A stretch of 64,000 nt of DNA from Opitutus sp. (GCA_024707325.1 JANPZY010000001.1:496001-560000), one strand, 5' to 3'. Counted from the stretch's first letter, positions 33,165 to 45,186 are shown. Notes: a model not told the origin generated them from the letters alone. Made by a program: numbers and translations.

Positions 33165-36100
33165 TTAGAACGAGAACGTGTTCGTCAGCGACCAGGTCAT
33201 ACCCTCTTGGATCTTCATCATGCCGGGCGAGCCATCGGGCTGCACGCTGAGCGGGATGAGGTGCGGGTTGTCGCCAACGTTGCGAACGTTGAGCTGAACA
33301 CGCCAGTCGATCTTGGAGGTGAGCTTGCGCGAGTAGCCGACCCACAGGTCAATGTAGTCCTCGGTGTCACCCCAGATCGGGCGATCCACATCGAGGTTGT
33401 CCTGCGTGTCGTTCAGCTGGTAGCCGAGGATCTTCTTGTCGAGCCAGCGATAGCTGCCACCGACGAAGGCTCCCTTGAGCGCGCCGCTCTGGAACACGTA
33501 GTTGATGGTCGAGTTGACCTTCCAGGGCGACATTTCAGCGACCATGCGGCCGTTGGTTTGAAGCTGGAACTGGTAAGCGGACCAGATGTTGTTGTTGAAG
33601 TATTCGCGCACCGTGGCGTCACCACCCCACCAGAGGCGGAGGTCACCAGCGGGGGACTCATACTTCTCGTGCAGCTCCTCGAGGTAGTTGACGAGGTCAA
33701 CACCGAGAGCGGTCTGGGAGGCCTTCTGCTTGGAGGCGTTGATCGAGATGTTCAGGCCCTTGGTGACCTGACCGATCAACTCGAACTCAACACCCTTGGA
33801 CTCGTTGTTGGCCGTGCCCGTGGGATACACACCGTTGATGCGGCCGCCACCGGAGGGCTGCAGGCCACCCACGCCAGCGGTCGGGGTCCAGCCCGCGATC
33901 GCACCCATGAAGTCGCCGGCCTTGGCCTTCGCGACATCAACCGGGAAGCCGTAGGCGTCGAACCAAGCCTGGTCAGGCATCTGATCGAGCCAGGAGGTGA
34001 TCGCAGCCTTCTGCTTCGCCGTCTCCGGGTGGTTCAGGAAGATGTCGGAGTTCGGGCTGGCGGATTCAGGCGTGTAACCTTCGGCGATGTGCGCCCAGTT
34101 CCAATACCACTCCCAGCCCGGGGCCTGACCGGCGTGGCCGGCGAGGTCGATGAGAGCAGAGGCGGTGCCCCAGCCTTCGAGATTGCGGAGGTAGTAGGTG
34201 TTGGCGCCGAGCGTCGTGGTCTCCGTGGTGACGGAGGACAGATTGGCGTCGCTGACCGTGGTCTTGTAGAACGTGGTCTTGAAGATCAGGCGGTCATCCA
34301 GCGTGCTGAGGGTGATGCCCCAGTCTTCGGTCTTGCCGCGGGCGTTCGGGAGGGCGGTGCCTTGGAACGAGTAGCGGTTTTCGACGCGCATGTTGGTGCC
34401 GTTGCTGTAGCTAAGGCTGATGTTGGTGCCAGCCGGCAGCAGATCGCGGATGCGACGCGGCGTGTGGAGGACCAAGCCCCAGGTCTTGCTCTCACCAGCG
34501 GAGCGCTGAACTTCGGAGCCGAGCTCAGGGTTAACCTTCGCATAGCCCTCGGCCTCGGTGCTGGCCGTGCTGGTGCCGGAGCGCTCGCGACGCTCGTCGC
34601 GACGCCAGCCGAACGTGCCGACGAGCAGGTCGTCGAGAACGAAGCTCTGGATCGTGAAACCCTTGGAGTTCGTCGTGCGCTTGATCTTGCCGATGTCGGT
34701 GTAGAGCTTGTCGATATCGTTGCCGTTCTGCCAGTTCAAGACGTTGAACTGACCGTCGACCCAGCCGACGTAGTTGGCCGGATTTTCCGACTGGGTGGAT
34801 TCCTGGTTGCCGCCCGGATAGAGCTGGCGAGCCGGGTTGGTCCACGGATCGGACGGATCGACATCCGTCGCGGCCCAGTGCGAGTCGAAATACGGGATCG
34901 TGTAGTTGCCGGCGGTGGGCCCCTGAACGACGTTGATGCTGTCGAGATACAGGCCGGACGCGCTGGAGCGGCTGCGGAGATCGCCACTGATGTAGGTCAC
35001 GACATCGGGAACGACGTCGCCGTTGACGAGGCCGCCGATGCCGGAGCCACCGTCATAAGAACCGTTACCGAGGACATCGGACCAGGTGCTGTCGGTCTTC
35101 CACAGCGCCCAGGAGCGGGTTTCCGTAACCTGGGTGTCGCGGTTGAAGAGACCGGTCACGCGGTGCTTGCCCAGGATGCGGGCGAGGCGCGATTGGCCGA
35201 GGACGTCCGAGAAACGGAATTCACCGTAAGCGGTGAGGCGGACGTTTTCGCGCTCGCTGGAGTAGGCATAGCCACCCCCACGACCGCTGCCACCGACGAA
35301 CGCACGACCGGCATTCGGGTTGGCGACCGCACCATCATAGGCCCACGGATAAACCATGAGGTTCTCGCGGATGTCGACCGAGATGGTCGGGTTGCTCAAC
35401 GTGCGGTAAGAACCGTCGTTGTAGTCCTGATAGTCGTAAGCGAGTTCGAAGCCGACGCGATCGTTGAGGAACGTCTGCTCGATGGCGGCGTTGTAAGCCT
35501 TCCACTTCTGCCACTCGCCCTTGTTCGGACCGTCGATCAGGTTGTTGTAGAAATCGAAGATCGTCGGATCGGTGAGGGACTTGGACTTGTAGAAGCCCTT
35601 GTCAGCACCGGGGAAGGCCGTGTTCTCCTGGCCGTTGGTGCGCCAGTCGCTGTAGGCCATTTCGTTGTAGCTGCCGATACCGATGTTGCTGCCGTAGGGG
35701 AAGCCATCGATACCGCGGTCAAACGAACGGTCGGCTGCGAGGCCCCAGTAGGTGGCCGGCGAAGCCTGACGAACATACGACTGCGCCGTAGCGTTGGCGT
35801 TGTCGTAGAAGAACATCGGGTTGGAGGTCGACTGGATGCCAGGCGCCATGTATTGCACCATCCAGAAGTTCTTCGGCTCGATCGCATTCGCCGCTTCGCT
35901 CGGATAACCGATCGCGCCCGACTCCCAAGCATAGTAGGGATCCCACGTCTGCTTGTTGATGGCGTTGGGGTCGAAGAACGGCGTGATGCTGTCCCACGGC
36001 GGGAGCGAGCGAGGACGATTGGCCTTCACGTCGCCCTTTTCGAAGTTCGCGCGGAACGAGGTGCGGGCCGAGTCCGTGTTGAGGAACTTCGGCGAGTAAC

Positions 36101-36881
36101 GCACCGCGGCATACGCACGCTGGTCGCGGTTGAACGCCGGGTCCTGACGATACTTCGTGTAGTCGTCGAGCAGCGAGACGCGAACGCCGAGCTCACCCTT
36201 CAGCAACACACGATTGTAATCGAACGAATTGCGGAAGGAGCCGTAGCTGCCGAAGCGATTCTCGAAGCTGCCGGAGCTCTTGGCGACGGAGGCGCCGTTC
36301 AAGCTGCCGTTGATGATACCGGCAGGGCTGCCGATACCGAACAGGATCGAGTTGGGACCGCGCTGCAGATCGATACGGCCCGTGTTATAGGAATCCCACG
36401 GAATGTCGGTCTGGAAGAAGTCGCGGGTGTTATCGGCCGAGTCCAAACCGCGGACGCGGTTGTTGGTGTTCGGACGCAGCAGGTTCGCGTTACCTTCCGA
36501 GGCGCCGTTGATGTAGGTGTTACCGACGCCACCGAAGTTACCGGAGATACCGCCGACTTCAGTGTTGGCGGTGAGAACGAGGAGGTCTTGGGAGTTGCGA
36601 GCGCCGGTGTCCTTCAGGAACTCGGCGGTCACGACGGTGATGGCAGAAGCAACGTCGCGAAGATCGGTCTTCACGCGCGAGCCGGCGAGGGTCGAGGTGG
36701 CCTGATAGCTTCCGGCGTCTTCTTCGGCATCAACGACGAAGGGGGAGAGGACGATCGTCTCGTCATCATCCAGGGCCAACGGGGCGGCGGAGGGAGCGTT
36801 TTGCGCCCAAGCCAACCCGGACCCGACAGTGAGTGCTGAATAGAGGGCCAGCACTGCACGGGATTGCATCTTTTTGTGCAT
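33165..36881 (-). CDS. Large TonB-dependent outer-membrane receptor
   Basis: A 1238-residue receptor from the ATG at 36881 (MHKKMQSRAVLALYSALTVG), with signal cleavage near LAWAQ. The mature start has DDDETIVLSPFVVDAEED, an Opitutaceae-type TonB-box region. The plug domain (about 60-200) has TLAGSRVKTDLRDVASAITVVT and RVRGLDSADNTRDFFQTDIPWDSYNTGRID. A long beta-barrel ends in MTWSLTNTFSF with the terminal aromatic needed for assembly. Size suggests carbohydrate import. It is followed by a terminator and preceded by two candidate operators, so it is its own transcription unit. An antisense 1210-codon frame is a shadow. Confidence 0.9.
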   Translation of the reverse strand: MHKKMQSRAVLALYSALTVGSGLAWAQNAPSAAPLALDDDETIVLSPFVVDAEEDAGSYQATSTLAGSRVKTDLRDVASAITVVTAEFLKDTGARNSQDLLVLTANTEVGGISGNFGGVGNTYINGASEGNANLLRPNTNNRVRGLDSADNTRDFFQTDIPWDSYNTGRIDLQRGPNSILFGIGSPAGIINGSLNGASVAKSSGSFENRFGSYGSFRNSFDYNRVLLKGELGVRVSLLDDYTKYRQDPAFNRDQRAYAAVRYSPKFLNTDSARTSFRANFEKGDVKANRPRSLPPWDSITPFFDPNAINKQTWDPYYAWESGAIGYPSEAANAIEPKNFWMVQYMAPGIQSTSNPMFFYDNANATAQSYVRQASPATYWGLAADRSFDRGIDGFPYGSNIGIGSYNEMAYSDWRTNGQENTAFPGADKGFYKSKSLTDPTIFDFYNNLIDGPNKGEWQKWKAYNAAIEQTFLNDRVGFELAYDYQDYNDGSYRTLSNPTISVDIRENLMVYPWAYDGAVANPNAGRAFVGGSGRGGGYAYSSERENVRLTAYGEFRFSDVLGQSRLARILGKHRVTGLFNRDTQVTETRSWALWKTDSTWSDVLGNGSYDGGSGIGGLVNGDVVPDVVTYISGDLRSRSSASGLYLDSINVVQGPTAGNYTIPYFDSHWAATDVDPSDPWTNPARQLYPGGNQESTQSENPANYVGWVDGQFNVLNWQNGNDIDKLYTDIGKIKRTTNSKGFTIQSFVLDDLLVGTFGWRRDERRERSGTSTASTEAEGYAKVNPELGSEVQRSAGESKTWGLVLHTPRRIRDLLPAGTNISLSYSNGTNMRVENRYSFQGTALPNARGKTEDWGITLSTLDDRLIFKTTFYKTTVSDANLSSVTTETTTLGANTYYLRNLEGWGTASALIDLAGHAGQAPGWEWYWNWAHIAEGYTPESASPNSDIFLNHPETAKQKAAITSWLDQMPDQAWFDAYGFPVDVAKAKAGDFMGAIAGWTPTAGVGGLQPSGGGRINGVYPTGTANNESKGVEFELIGQVTKGLNISINASKQKASQTALGVDLVNYLEELHEKYESPAGDLRLWWGGDATVREYFNNNIWSAYQFQLQTNGRMVAEMSPWKVNSTINYVFQSGALKGAFVGGSYRWLDKKILGYQLNDTQDNLDVDRPIWGDTEDYIDLWVGYSRKLTSKIDWRVQLNVRNVGDNPHLIPLSVQPDGSPGMMKIQEGMTWSLTNTFSF

Positions 36882-37299
36882 GTTAGGGTAGGTTTGCTTA
36901 CTGATTCCGACCACGCTTAACGCGCAGCCGGAGAGAGGGTTAAGAGAGGGGTTGGGAGGTGTAACCGAAGCCTAAGAAGGCGTTTATCGTTAAATCCATT
37001 AGGCCTTGTCGCCGAGGTTCAACCTTTTTTGCCCTCCTCTGCCGCAAAACCCCGATTCAACGTGATTTAGCGCTAACTCATTTTACTCTAACGTGCGAGT
37101 GTGCCATTCTGACCAGCTTCTCAGCTTTAGAAAAACTGAATCAATGCTCTATTTCTTCGTAGTTTACGAAATCTTATCCTGTGCATCCGGATCGCGCTAT
37201 CAGGGGTTACCTGATTCCTCCCCCACGCAAACTATTCTCCATGACCTGTTATTCATGAAATAATTACGTAAACACTTACCCCGCGGCTTTAGCATAAAC
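36882..37299 (-). promoter_or_regulatory. Receptor promoter region with two candidate operators
   Basis: About 420 bases, clearly more AT-rich than the genes. It contains GTTTATCGTTAAAT at 36982-36995 and ATTTAGCGCTAACT at 37065-37078 (core TTAGCGCTAA is a perfect palindrome). Both resemble sites upstream of the second receptor and the importer. No certain -35/-10 pair was assigned. Confidence 0.55.
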
Positions 37300-37330
37300 A
37301 AAAAAGCGCCACGGCCGAAGCCGTGGCGCC
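37300..37330 (-). terminator. Rho-independent terminator of the second TonB receptor
   Basis: On the minus strand, GCGCCACGGC, TTCG loop, GCCGTGGCGC, then six T. Perfect 10-bp stem about 60 bases after the stop at 37390. Confidence 0.9.
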
Positions 37331-37389
37331 CTTTCTAGGACAACTAACTACATGCAGAGGGCGGCTTGGGACGAGCCGCCCTCAAAGCC

Positions 37390-40300
37390 TTAGAACATGA
37401 ACGAGTTGCTCAGCGTCCAAGACATACCTTCCGTGATACGCTGGGCAGCGATCTCGCCGTCGGGGTTAACCGAGATGGGGGTGAGACCCACCTTCTCGCC
37501 GACGTTGCGGAGGTTGAGTTGGATGCGCCAAGAGAGCTTCGAGGTGATCTTGCGCTGATAGCCAAGCCACAGATCGAGGTGCTCTTCGGTTTCGCCGAAC
37601 ATCGGCTTGCGAACATCGAGGCCGCTGAAGTCATCCTTCAGACCGTAGCCGAGGATTTGTTTATCCTCCCAACGGAACGCGCCACCGACATTGAAGCCCT
37701 TCAAGGTGCCTTCCTTGAAGCTGTAGTTCGTGATGGCACCGAAACGCCACGGGCGCATTTCCGGCACCTGGAAGCCGATGGACTCCTTCTGGAATTCCAC
37801 TGCGGAGATGATGTTGTCCTCGTAGTAGCGGCGCAGGGTGTTGTCACCACCCCACCAGAGGCGGATATCACCAGCCGGACCTTGGAGCTTCGACCACTGC
37901 TGCTCGATGAACGAGAGCATCGGAGCACCGAGGGCCTCACGATACGCGTTCGTCTTCGCAGCGTTGATCTTGATGTTCCAGTTCGAAACCGGGTTGAAAT
38001 CGATTTCGAACTCATAGCCCTCGGAGGTGTTGTCGATGGTGCCGTTGGGCGAGATACCATTGATCTGACCGTTGTTCTGCGAGGAGAAGCCGGTGGTGTA
38101 GGCTCCGGGGTTGAAGCCACTGTCCTGAGCCGCCTTCACCAAGGGCTGGATGTTGCCCGTGGCACGCCACGACTCGTAAGCGGACTTGAGAGCCGGGACG
38201 TCCGCATTGATCGCGTAGTTCTTGAAGAACTGCTCATCGATGTTGGCCATCCACGCATCCATCGCGGCCAGCTGGGCAGTGGAGCTCGCGTGGTTGTTGA
38301 ACAGATCCGTGTCGGGATCATAGGCAGCCGCGTTGTCCCAGCCGTTGTCATCCACGATCGCCCAGTTCCAGTGCCAGTTCTGGTTGGGATCGAGACCGGC
38401 ACGGCCGAAGGCATAGAGCAGCGTATTGGCGGTGCCCCAAGCCTCGAGCTGATAGAGGTAATACTGATTGCTGCCGAGGATCGAGCTGCCGCCCGGGAGG
38501 TTGGCGTTCTTCACCTTGGTTTCGTATTTACCGATCTTGATGTTCAACCGGTCGTCGAGCGCGCTGATCACGATACCGTAGTCCTTGCTCTCGGCCGACG
38601 GATTATCGAGCGGGTTGCCGTCGTAGTTGTAGCGCGCTTCGACACGGTTGTTTTCGCCGTGGTTATAGTAGGCGCTGAGGCCCGAGATGACGGGCACGTT
38701 CTTCATGATGGACTCCGGCATGTGGGCGACGACGCCCCAGGTCGTGGTGCGACCGGTGTTCTGCAGAACGCGGCTGGTCTTGCCGACCTTGGTCGCGACG
38801 ATGCCGGTGTCGTCCTGCGCGCCCGTGGCGGTGTAGGTCGCGAGCTTGTCTTCGCGCCAGCCCACGGTCGGGACGATGTTGCCACCGAAGAGGTGACCCT
38901 GCCAGACCAAGCCCTTCGAATCGATCGTCTGCTCCGTCACGCCGTAGTTGGTTACCAACTGCGAGAAGTCGCCTTCATCCGCGTTGAGCATACGAACCTG
39001 GGCGTTGGTGCGGCCGGCGTAGTTGAAGGGATTGTCCGCCTGCACGCCCGTGGGATTGCCGAGGAGGTTCGTCCAGGCAGCGCCCGGATCGACATAGCTC
39101 GCATCAGCCGGGTTGCGAGAGGGCAGCCACTCCGTCTTGAAGTAGTCGACCGAGTAAACGCCGGACGGATTGTAGTAGGTCTGGATCGGGCCGAGGTTGA
39201 GGCCATGGGCCGTGGACCGATCAAAGAGCGGACCGCTCAGATAGATAATCGGAGTCACGCCGCGGGTCGCGCCCGTGAGGTTGGTGTCCTCACCCGAAAC
39301 CGACAGCGAATACGCCCAATCATACGGAACCGCGCTCGGCAGCCACTGCGTCTGGGCTTCCCAGCGCTCTTCGCGGGAAAGGAGGCCGGTGATACGGTGG
39401 TTGCCCAAGATCTTGGCGAGCGTGGAGTCGCGCGAGAGGAAATCTTCCGCGCGCAGCTCACCGAAGAGCGTCAGGCGATAGTTCTCGCGATCCCGATCAG
39501 TGCGGTTGTTCGCCTGGAAGCTGCCAGCCGTGAAAGCCGCACCCGCATACGGGTTCGCATAGGGCTGGGAGTCCGACGGATCGAACCCGTAAACCCGGTA
39601 GCTGCTCGTATCGAGCAGGTCACCCACGCGATCATACTGGGTGAGCTGGTTCTGAAGGTTCTTGTTAATATCAACCGAGATATACGGCCGGGCCCAGGTC
39701 GCGCCCGTGCGCCACTCCGAGTAGCTCTGACTGTCGTAAACCGCTTCGATACCGATACGGTTGTCGAAGAGGGTCTGCGCGATCGAGAGATTGGTGGCAT
39801 CCCAGCGCTGGTGTTCGCGCTTATTATCACCGTCGATCAGGTTGTTATAGAAATCGAAGATCGTCGCATCGGTCAGCGATTTGTCCTTATAATAACCGCG
39901 CGTGGCCAGCGGGTAGAGCGAGGCCGTGCCCTCCACTTCGGCGATCTTGTCCATGGAGAGGGCATACGCATTCAAGCCGCCGACGCGCAGCGGGGTGCCG
40001 TAGGGAATATCGATGGCATTGTCCACCCCGCCCGTGGCATTCAGCGCACCCGGGAAGGCACGAGGAGCCTGGCGGGAGGTGAAGAACGGACGAGAGTCGC
40101 CGTTCACATACCAGAAGCCGATGCCACCGTTGTTGAGCGGGCCACCATCGATGCCGGTCGCACCAGGCTGGTGCGGCAGCGGGTTCAGGATCGAGCCGGC
40201 CGCGGAAGCGAGCGAACCACGACCTGGATCGCCACCACCCGCCTGGCTCCAAAGGAACATGTCATAGACCCGCTTGCCGAAGCCGATCTTGTCCTTCACG

Positions 40301-41219
40301 CCGTCGCCACCAGCATCGTCGAACCAGAGCGAGATGGCGTCTTCGGGGGGAGGACACGGGGACGGTTGGCCGTGATCTTGGCGCGTTCAAAGCTCGCGCG
40401 AACGTCGAGCTTGCCGGCCCATTCCTTCGGCAACACCTGCGGCTGGAAAACAGCCGTCACATAGCCGCGGCGGTCCTTGCTGAACGCCGGCTCCTGGCGG
40501 AATTGCTGATTGTTGAGCAATCCGGCAAAGCGAACGGCCAGCAGGTCGTCGATGAGCTCGAGGTTGTAGTCGAGCGTCCAGCGCAGCGAGTTGTGCTTGC
40601 TGAACTGATTTTCGACTTTGCCGCGGTTGCCATCGAAACGCGCCTGAACCGTATTCGCATTGATGATACCAGCCGGGCTGCCGACGCCGAAGAGGATCGA
40701 GTTCGGGCCGCGCTGGATTTCGACGCGATCGATGTTGTAGCTGTCCCACGGAATATCCGTCAGGAAGAAGTTCCGGGTGTTGTCGGCCGAATCGAGACCG
40801 CGCACGCGGGTGTTCGATTGCGGAGAAAGCAGTGAGCCACGATCGCTCACGCCTTGGGAGTTGCCGAAGCCACCCCAGTTACCGAGCAAACCGCCGACTT
40901 CGGTGTTGGTCGTGTAGGTCAGCAGCGACTGGTTGTCCGTGGAACCGGTGTCTTGGAGGAACTGAGACGTCACCACGCTGAAGGGCGAGGCGATGTCACG
41001 CAGGTTGGTGCGGATACGAGAACCACCGAGGGTTTCCGTCGCGCGATACTTTCCATCATCTTGCGAGCTTTCGATGACGAACGGCGAGAGCACGATCGTC
41101 TCGTCGTCAGAGGGAGCCGAGCTCGCCGCGGGCGCAGTTTGCGCCCAAGCGAGACCGGACCCGAGGGTGAGTGCTGAATACAAAGCCAGCACGCCACGCG
41201 CTTGCATCTTTTTGTGCAT
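37390..41219 (-). pseudogene. Second large TonB-dependent receptor, one-base shift
   Basis: Paralogue of the 33165-36881 receptor with a near-identical signal (MHKKMQARGVLALYSALTLG) and the same DDETIVLSPFV start. The N-terminal frame (41219-40296) stops after RVLPPKTPS. Adding one C to the six-C run on the minus strand (40345-40350) gives RVLPPEDAISLWFDDAGGDG and joins the 969-residue frame that ends MSWTLSNSFMF at 37390. The restored protein is about 1276 residues with plug and barrel complete. The clean join argues for a base error rather than a dead gene. Probably imports a related oligosaccharide. Confidence 0.85.
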
Positions 41220-41428
41220 GTTAGGGGTAGGTTTACTGTGTTTTTGCGCGGACGGACGACGCCGCTCACGCAAAGGGGTGGAATCAGGACGGGGTGTTTC
41301 CTTGGGGCTAATTCCGACCGACCTTCTTTAAGCGAAAATGACTTGCTGCAATATTTTTCCGCAAAATTTCGCGTTAAATTGAGTCTATTTGCTGGTCCCC
41401 GTCATTTTACGCACGGCGTCATAAGCAC
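41220..41428 (-). promoter_or_regulatory. Promoter region of the second receptor with two candidate operators
   Basis: Contains CTTTAAGCGAAAAT at 41326-41339 and ATTTCGCGTTAAAT at 41366-41379, both variants of the ATTTAACGCTAAAT palindrome, 107 and 147 bases upstream of the receptor start. Confidence 0.55.
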
Positions 41429-41458
41429 AAAAAAAGCCAGCGCCCGAAGGCGCTGGCT
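41429..41458 (-). terminator. Rho-independent terminator after the GH31 gene
   Basis: On the minus strand, AGCCAGCGCC, TTCG loop, GGCGCTGGCT, then a run of T. It lies about 25 bases after the GH31 stop at 41481 and ends the importer-GH31 operon. Confidence 0.9.
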
Positions 41459-41480
41459 TGTCACCGAAAGCGAGCGGGAA

Positions 41481-43792
41481 TCAGTCGAGATGGACTTCGA
41501 TCGAGCCGGCGTTGCCCTGCGGACGGACGGCCTCACCGGCCTTTTCGCCTGCTGCTACTTTGCCGATCTTGTGCGCCGGCAGACGCACGCTCCACGACTT
41601 AAGTGCGTCACCATTCGCCTCAACTCGCACCACGTTCTTCGTGCGCGTTGCCGTGCAAACCGCCGCGACGCGTCCATCGCGGCCGAACACTTCCGTGCGA
41701 GCAGTTTGGCCTTCGGTCAGCGCGCCGATGACAAACGTCACGCCATCCGCGAAGTCGTATTCGGGCACGTCGTCGCGTGCGCCGAGCGCCACGATTGAGT
41801 TTTCCCGCACAAAAAGCGGCAGGCTCAAGAAGCTATATTGCCCACGGTGCCAGCGTCCACCCTCCTGCACTTCGTTGGTGAGAAGGTGCGTCCACTTCCC
41901 GGCCGGCAGGTAGTAATCGACCGAGCCGTCTTCCGTGAACACCGGTGCGACCAGCAGCGCGTCGCCGAGCAGATATTGGCGGTCGAGCGTGTCGCACGCG
42001 GGATCGTCGGGGAACTCGAGCAACATCGCACGCATGGTCGGCACGCCTTCCTTGTGCGCTTCGATGGCTTTCGCCCAGAGATACGGCATCAGGCGGCTCT
42101 TCAGTTTCGTGAAGAAGCGCACGACGTCGCACGCCTCGTCGTCATACGCCCACGGCACACGGTAGCTGCTGCTGCCGTGCAAACGGCTGTGCGACGACAG
42201 GAGGCCGAACGCCGCCCAGCGCTTGTAGATATACGCCGGCGCCGTGCCTTCGAAGCCGCCGATGTCGTGGCTCCAGAAACCGAAGCCGCTCAGGCACAGC
42301 GAGAGACCGCCGCGCAGCGACTCGGCCATCGACTCCATCGTCGACCAGCAGTCGCCGCCCCAGTGCACGGGGAACTTCTGACCGCCGGTAAACGCCGAGC
42401 GCGCGAAGAGCACCGCCTCGCCCACTCCGCGCTTTTCCTCGATCGCGCGAAACACGGTCTCGTTGTAAATGATCGGATAGAAGTTGTGCATCTTCGCCGG
42501 ATCCGAGCCATCGTGGTAAACCACGCCCTCGCTCGGGATGCGCTCGCCGAAGTCCGTCTTGATCGCGTCGACGCCCATATCGAGCAGTCGCTTGATGTGC
42601 CCCGCGAACCACTCGCGCGCGGCGGGATTCGTGAAGTCCACGATCGCCATGCCCGGCTGCCACAGATCGGTCTGCCACACGGAGCCGTCCGTGCGCTTGA
42701 TGAAATAACCTTTCTGCGCGCCCTCGGCGAAGAGCCGCGAGCGTTGCCCGATATACGAATTGATCCACACGCAGACCTTCAGGCCCTTCGCGTGCAGGCG
42801 TCGCAGCATGCCCTCCGGATCCGGGAACACGCGCGGATCCCACTCGAAGTTTGTCCAGTCGAACTCGCGCATCCAGAAGCAATCGAAGTGGAAAACATGC
42901 AGCGGCAGATCGCGCTGCTTCATGCCGTCGATGAAGCTCGTGACGGTCGCCTCGTCGTAATTCGTCGTGAACGAGGTCGAGAGCCACAGACCGAAACTCC
43001 ACGGCGGCGGCAGCGCCGGCCGGCCGGTGAGCGCGGTGAGCTTGCGCAAAATGTCCTTCGGGTTCGGCCCGAGGATCACGAAATACTCGAGTGCCTCGCC
43101 CTCGGTCGAGAACTGCACGCGCGCGACTTTCTCCGACGCCACCTCGAACGACACCGGCGCGCACTCGCTCACGAGCACGCCGTAGCCGCGATTCGTCAGA
43201 TAAAAGGCACGTTCTTATACGCCTGCTCCGAGGCCGTGCCGCCGTCCTTGTTATCGCAGTCCACGGTCTGGCCGTTTTTCACGAAGGCCGTGAAACGTTC
43301 GCCGAGGCCGTAAACGCACTCGCCCACACCGAGCGAGAGTTGGTCATGCATGTAGGCCTTGCCGTCCGTGGTCTGCACGTAGCCGACGCCGCGCCAGCCG
43401 CTGCGCGTGAGCACGCGGTCACCACTCTCGAAGCTCAGCTCCCAACCCGGCTTCTTCACGCGCACGGTGAGTCCGCCCGCGGTCAACGTGGCCGACTGTT
43501 CGTCTTCCGCGATCGTCGCCGGACCTTCGGCGGGCACTTCGAGCGGCACGTGCGGACCTTTCAAATGGCCGCCGACAAAATGTTCGATGCGCACGCGGAT
43601 CACGTCCGCCATCGGCGAGCTCAACGTCACCGTGAGCAACGGCCCCTGGAGCGTGTCGCCACGATGGCGAATCGGACGCACGGGAGCGTGCACCACGAGT
43701 TTGCTGCCCTCGGCAGTGATCGTGTGGGCTTCCGCCGCGTAGTGAGCCGTGACTCCGGGTCGGAGCAACCATTGGCCGTCAGTGAACTTCAT
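41481..43792 (-). pseudogene. yicI: GH31 alpha-xylosidase (YicI-like), one-base shift
   Basis: A glycoside hydrolase that removes alpha-xylosyl units, as E. coli YicI does from isoprimeverose-like substrates. The N-terminal beta-sandwich is read from MKFTDGQWLLRPG (43792-43196). One T missing from a T-run near 43200 separates it from the catalytic part; with five T it reads [16 protein letters not shown]. In the 565-residue catalytic frame the nucleophile is Asp209 ([10 protein letters not shown]) and the acid/base is Asp276 (HWGGDCWS). [19 protein letters not shown] and [11 protein letters not shown] are diagnostic of the YicI group. There is no signal peptide, so it works in the cytoplasm on sugars brought by the ABC importer upstream. 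Last gene of that operon. Probably intact in vivo. Confidence 0.88.
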
Positions 43793-43846
43793 AGGAAATC
43801 AGGTTGAGGGTTGAAACAGGAAGGGATCGCGCCCGTGCGCGGCTCG

Positions 43847-43956
43847 ACTCGGGACAAGGTCCGCACCGGGTCGCGCCAAGGTGCGGACCAAGTCGGGACC
43901 ATGTGCGCACCACGTCGGGACAACGTGCGGACCGGGTCGCGGCAGAGTTCGGATCG
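43847..43956. repeat. 22-bp tandem repeat, five units (locus A)
   Basis: Five contiguous degenerate units of exactly 22 bases and a sixth weaker one. The unit is built from GTCGGGAC, three variable bases and GTGCGGACC, which are themselves an imperfect dyad. Found between the permease gene and GH31. The same unit recurs at 50005-50114. Confidence 0.75.
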
Positions 43957-43983
43957 TATCGGGAAAATCCATACGCGCGTCGT

Positions 43984-45118
43984 TCAGCTTTTTGAACCGG
44001 TGGTGGCGATGCCCTGGATGAACGTCCGTTGGGCGAAGAAAAACAGCACGATCACGGGCAGGATCGTCACGGTGCTGGCGGCCATCAGGTAGTGCCACTG
44101 CACGCCGCCGTTCTGCGCCTGATACGCCTGCAGCGCGAGCGACAGCGTGAACGTTTCCTTCTTCGTGAGGTAGAGATACGGCCCCATGAAATCGTTCCAC
44201 GCATAGAGGAAGTGAAACACCGCCGACGCCGCGAGGACCGGTTTGCTGAGCGGCAGAATGATCCGCCAGAAAATCGTCCATTCGCTGCTGCCATCGATGC
44301 GCGCGGCCTCGCTCAACTCCTCGGGAATGCCGAGGAAGAACTGGCGCATGAGGAAAATATTGAATGCGCTGCCAAAAAACGCCGGCACCCAAAGCGGCAG
44401 CAGCGTGCCGATCCAGCCGAGTTCGCGAAACACACCGTAGAGCGGCACCATCATCACGGGAAACGGCACCATGAGCGTCGCGAGCGTGAGCGAGAAAAAT
44501 GCGTCGCGACCGCGCCACTTCACGCGCGCGAAACCGTAAGCGACGATCGCATTCGACAGCACGGTGCCGATCACGCCGAGCACGCACACGGCCAGCGTGT
44601 TGCCGAGGAAACGCCAGAAACTCACGCCGCCGCCGTCCTCGCTGCCGCCGAGTGCGGCCAGTGCCTCGGGATAGTTTTTCCAGCGGAAACGAATGCGCGA
44701 ATCCACCGCCTCGGGCGGCACGATGTCCCAGCGTGGCGCCGCTCCGCGCTCGGCGGGCTCGCGCTCGATCACGCGTATCCAGTTTTCACCTACGCGATGA
44801 GCGTTTGTCAGTTCGCTCGCACGCGCGAGCGCCTGGTCGGCGGGAAGGAAGACGCGTTTGCCAGCATCGGAGCCGGCCACGATGTCCGCCACCACCCCAC
44901 CCTGCCGCACGGGACCGTCGATCGTGACTTCGACGCGCTCGCCACCAATCGGCGCGAAATACGCGCGCGGGAACAGCGTGGGCGGCATCGCCATCGCCTG
45001 GTCGAGCGGTTTGAACGACGAGAGCGCGAGCCACGCAAACGGCACGGCGAAGATCGCCGACGCGAGAATCAGCAACGCGTAGAGAACCGAACGGGAAAAA
45101 GACGGTGCGCGGCTTCAT
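43984..45118 (-). pseudogene. Carbohydrate ABC transporter permease (MalG type), one-base shift at the start
   Basis: A membrane subunit of a sugar importer. The annotatable frame begins with a TTG at 45075 (LILASAIFAVPFAWLALSSFKPLDQ). The preceding ATG at 45118 (MKPRTVF) joins it if one T is removed from a five-T run (45095-45099), giving FSRSVLYALLIL and a complete first span. Six membrane spans are visible, and the EAA loop reads EELSEAARIDGSSEWTIFWRIILPLSKP. A loop of about 100 residues after span 1 is larger than usual. It pairs with the 45325-46239 permease and the binding protein; no ATPase gene is in the operon, so a shared one must serve it. Confidence 0.85.
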
Positions 45119-45186
45119 CGGCGAGCATCCTCCGCGGCAAGTGGGCCGAGCCTCCCGCCAAGCCCCATCTCGCAAATCCCGCCTGC

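Noticed and set aside
33207..36839. A 1210-codon open frame on the plus strand opposite the TonB receptor
   Set aside because: It is the antisense shadow of a GC-rich gene. The composition (Val-, Arg-, Glu-, Gly-rich, no domain) is that of a mirror frame, and the minus-strand receptor has full domain support.
37366..40464. A 1032-codon plus-strand frame opposite the second receptor
   Set aside because: Same mirror-frame composition. The minus strand encodes a receptor with clear plug and barrel signatures.
41838..43313. A 491-codon plus-strand frame opposite GH31
   Set aside because: Mirror frame of the catalytic domain, with no independent support.
43847..43956. Possible CRISPR array
   Set aside because: Units are contiguous 22-mers without spacers and no cas gene is present.
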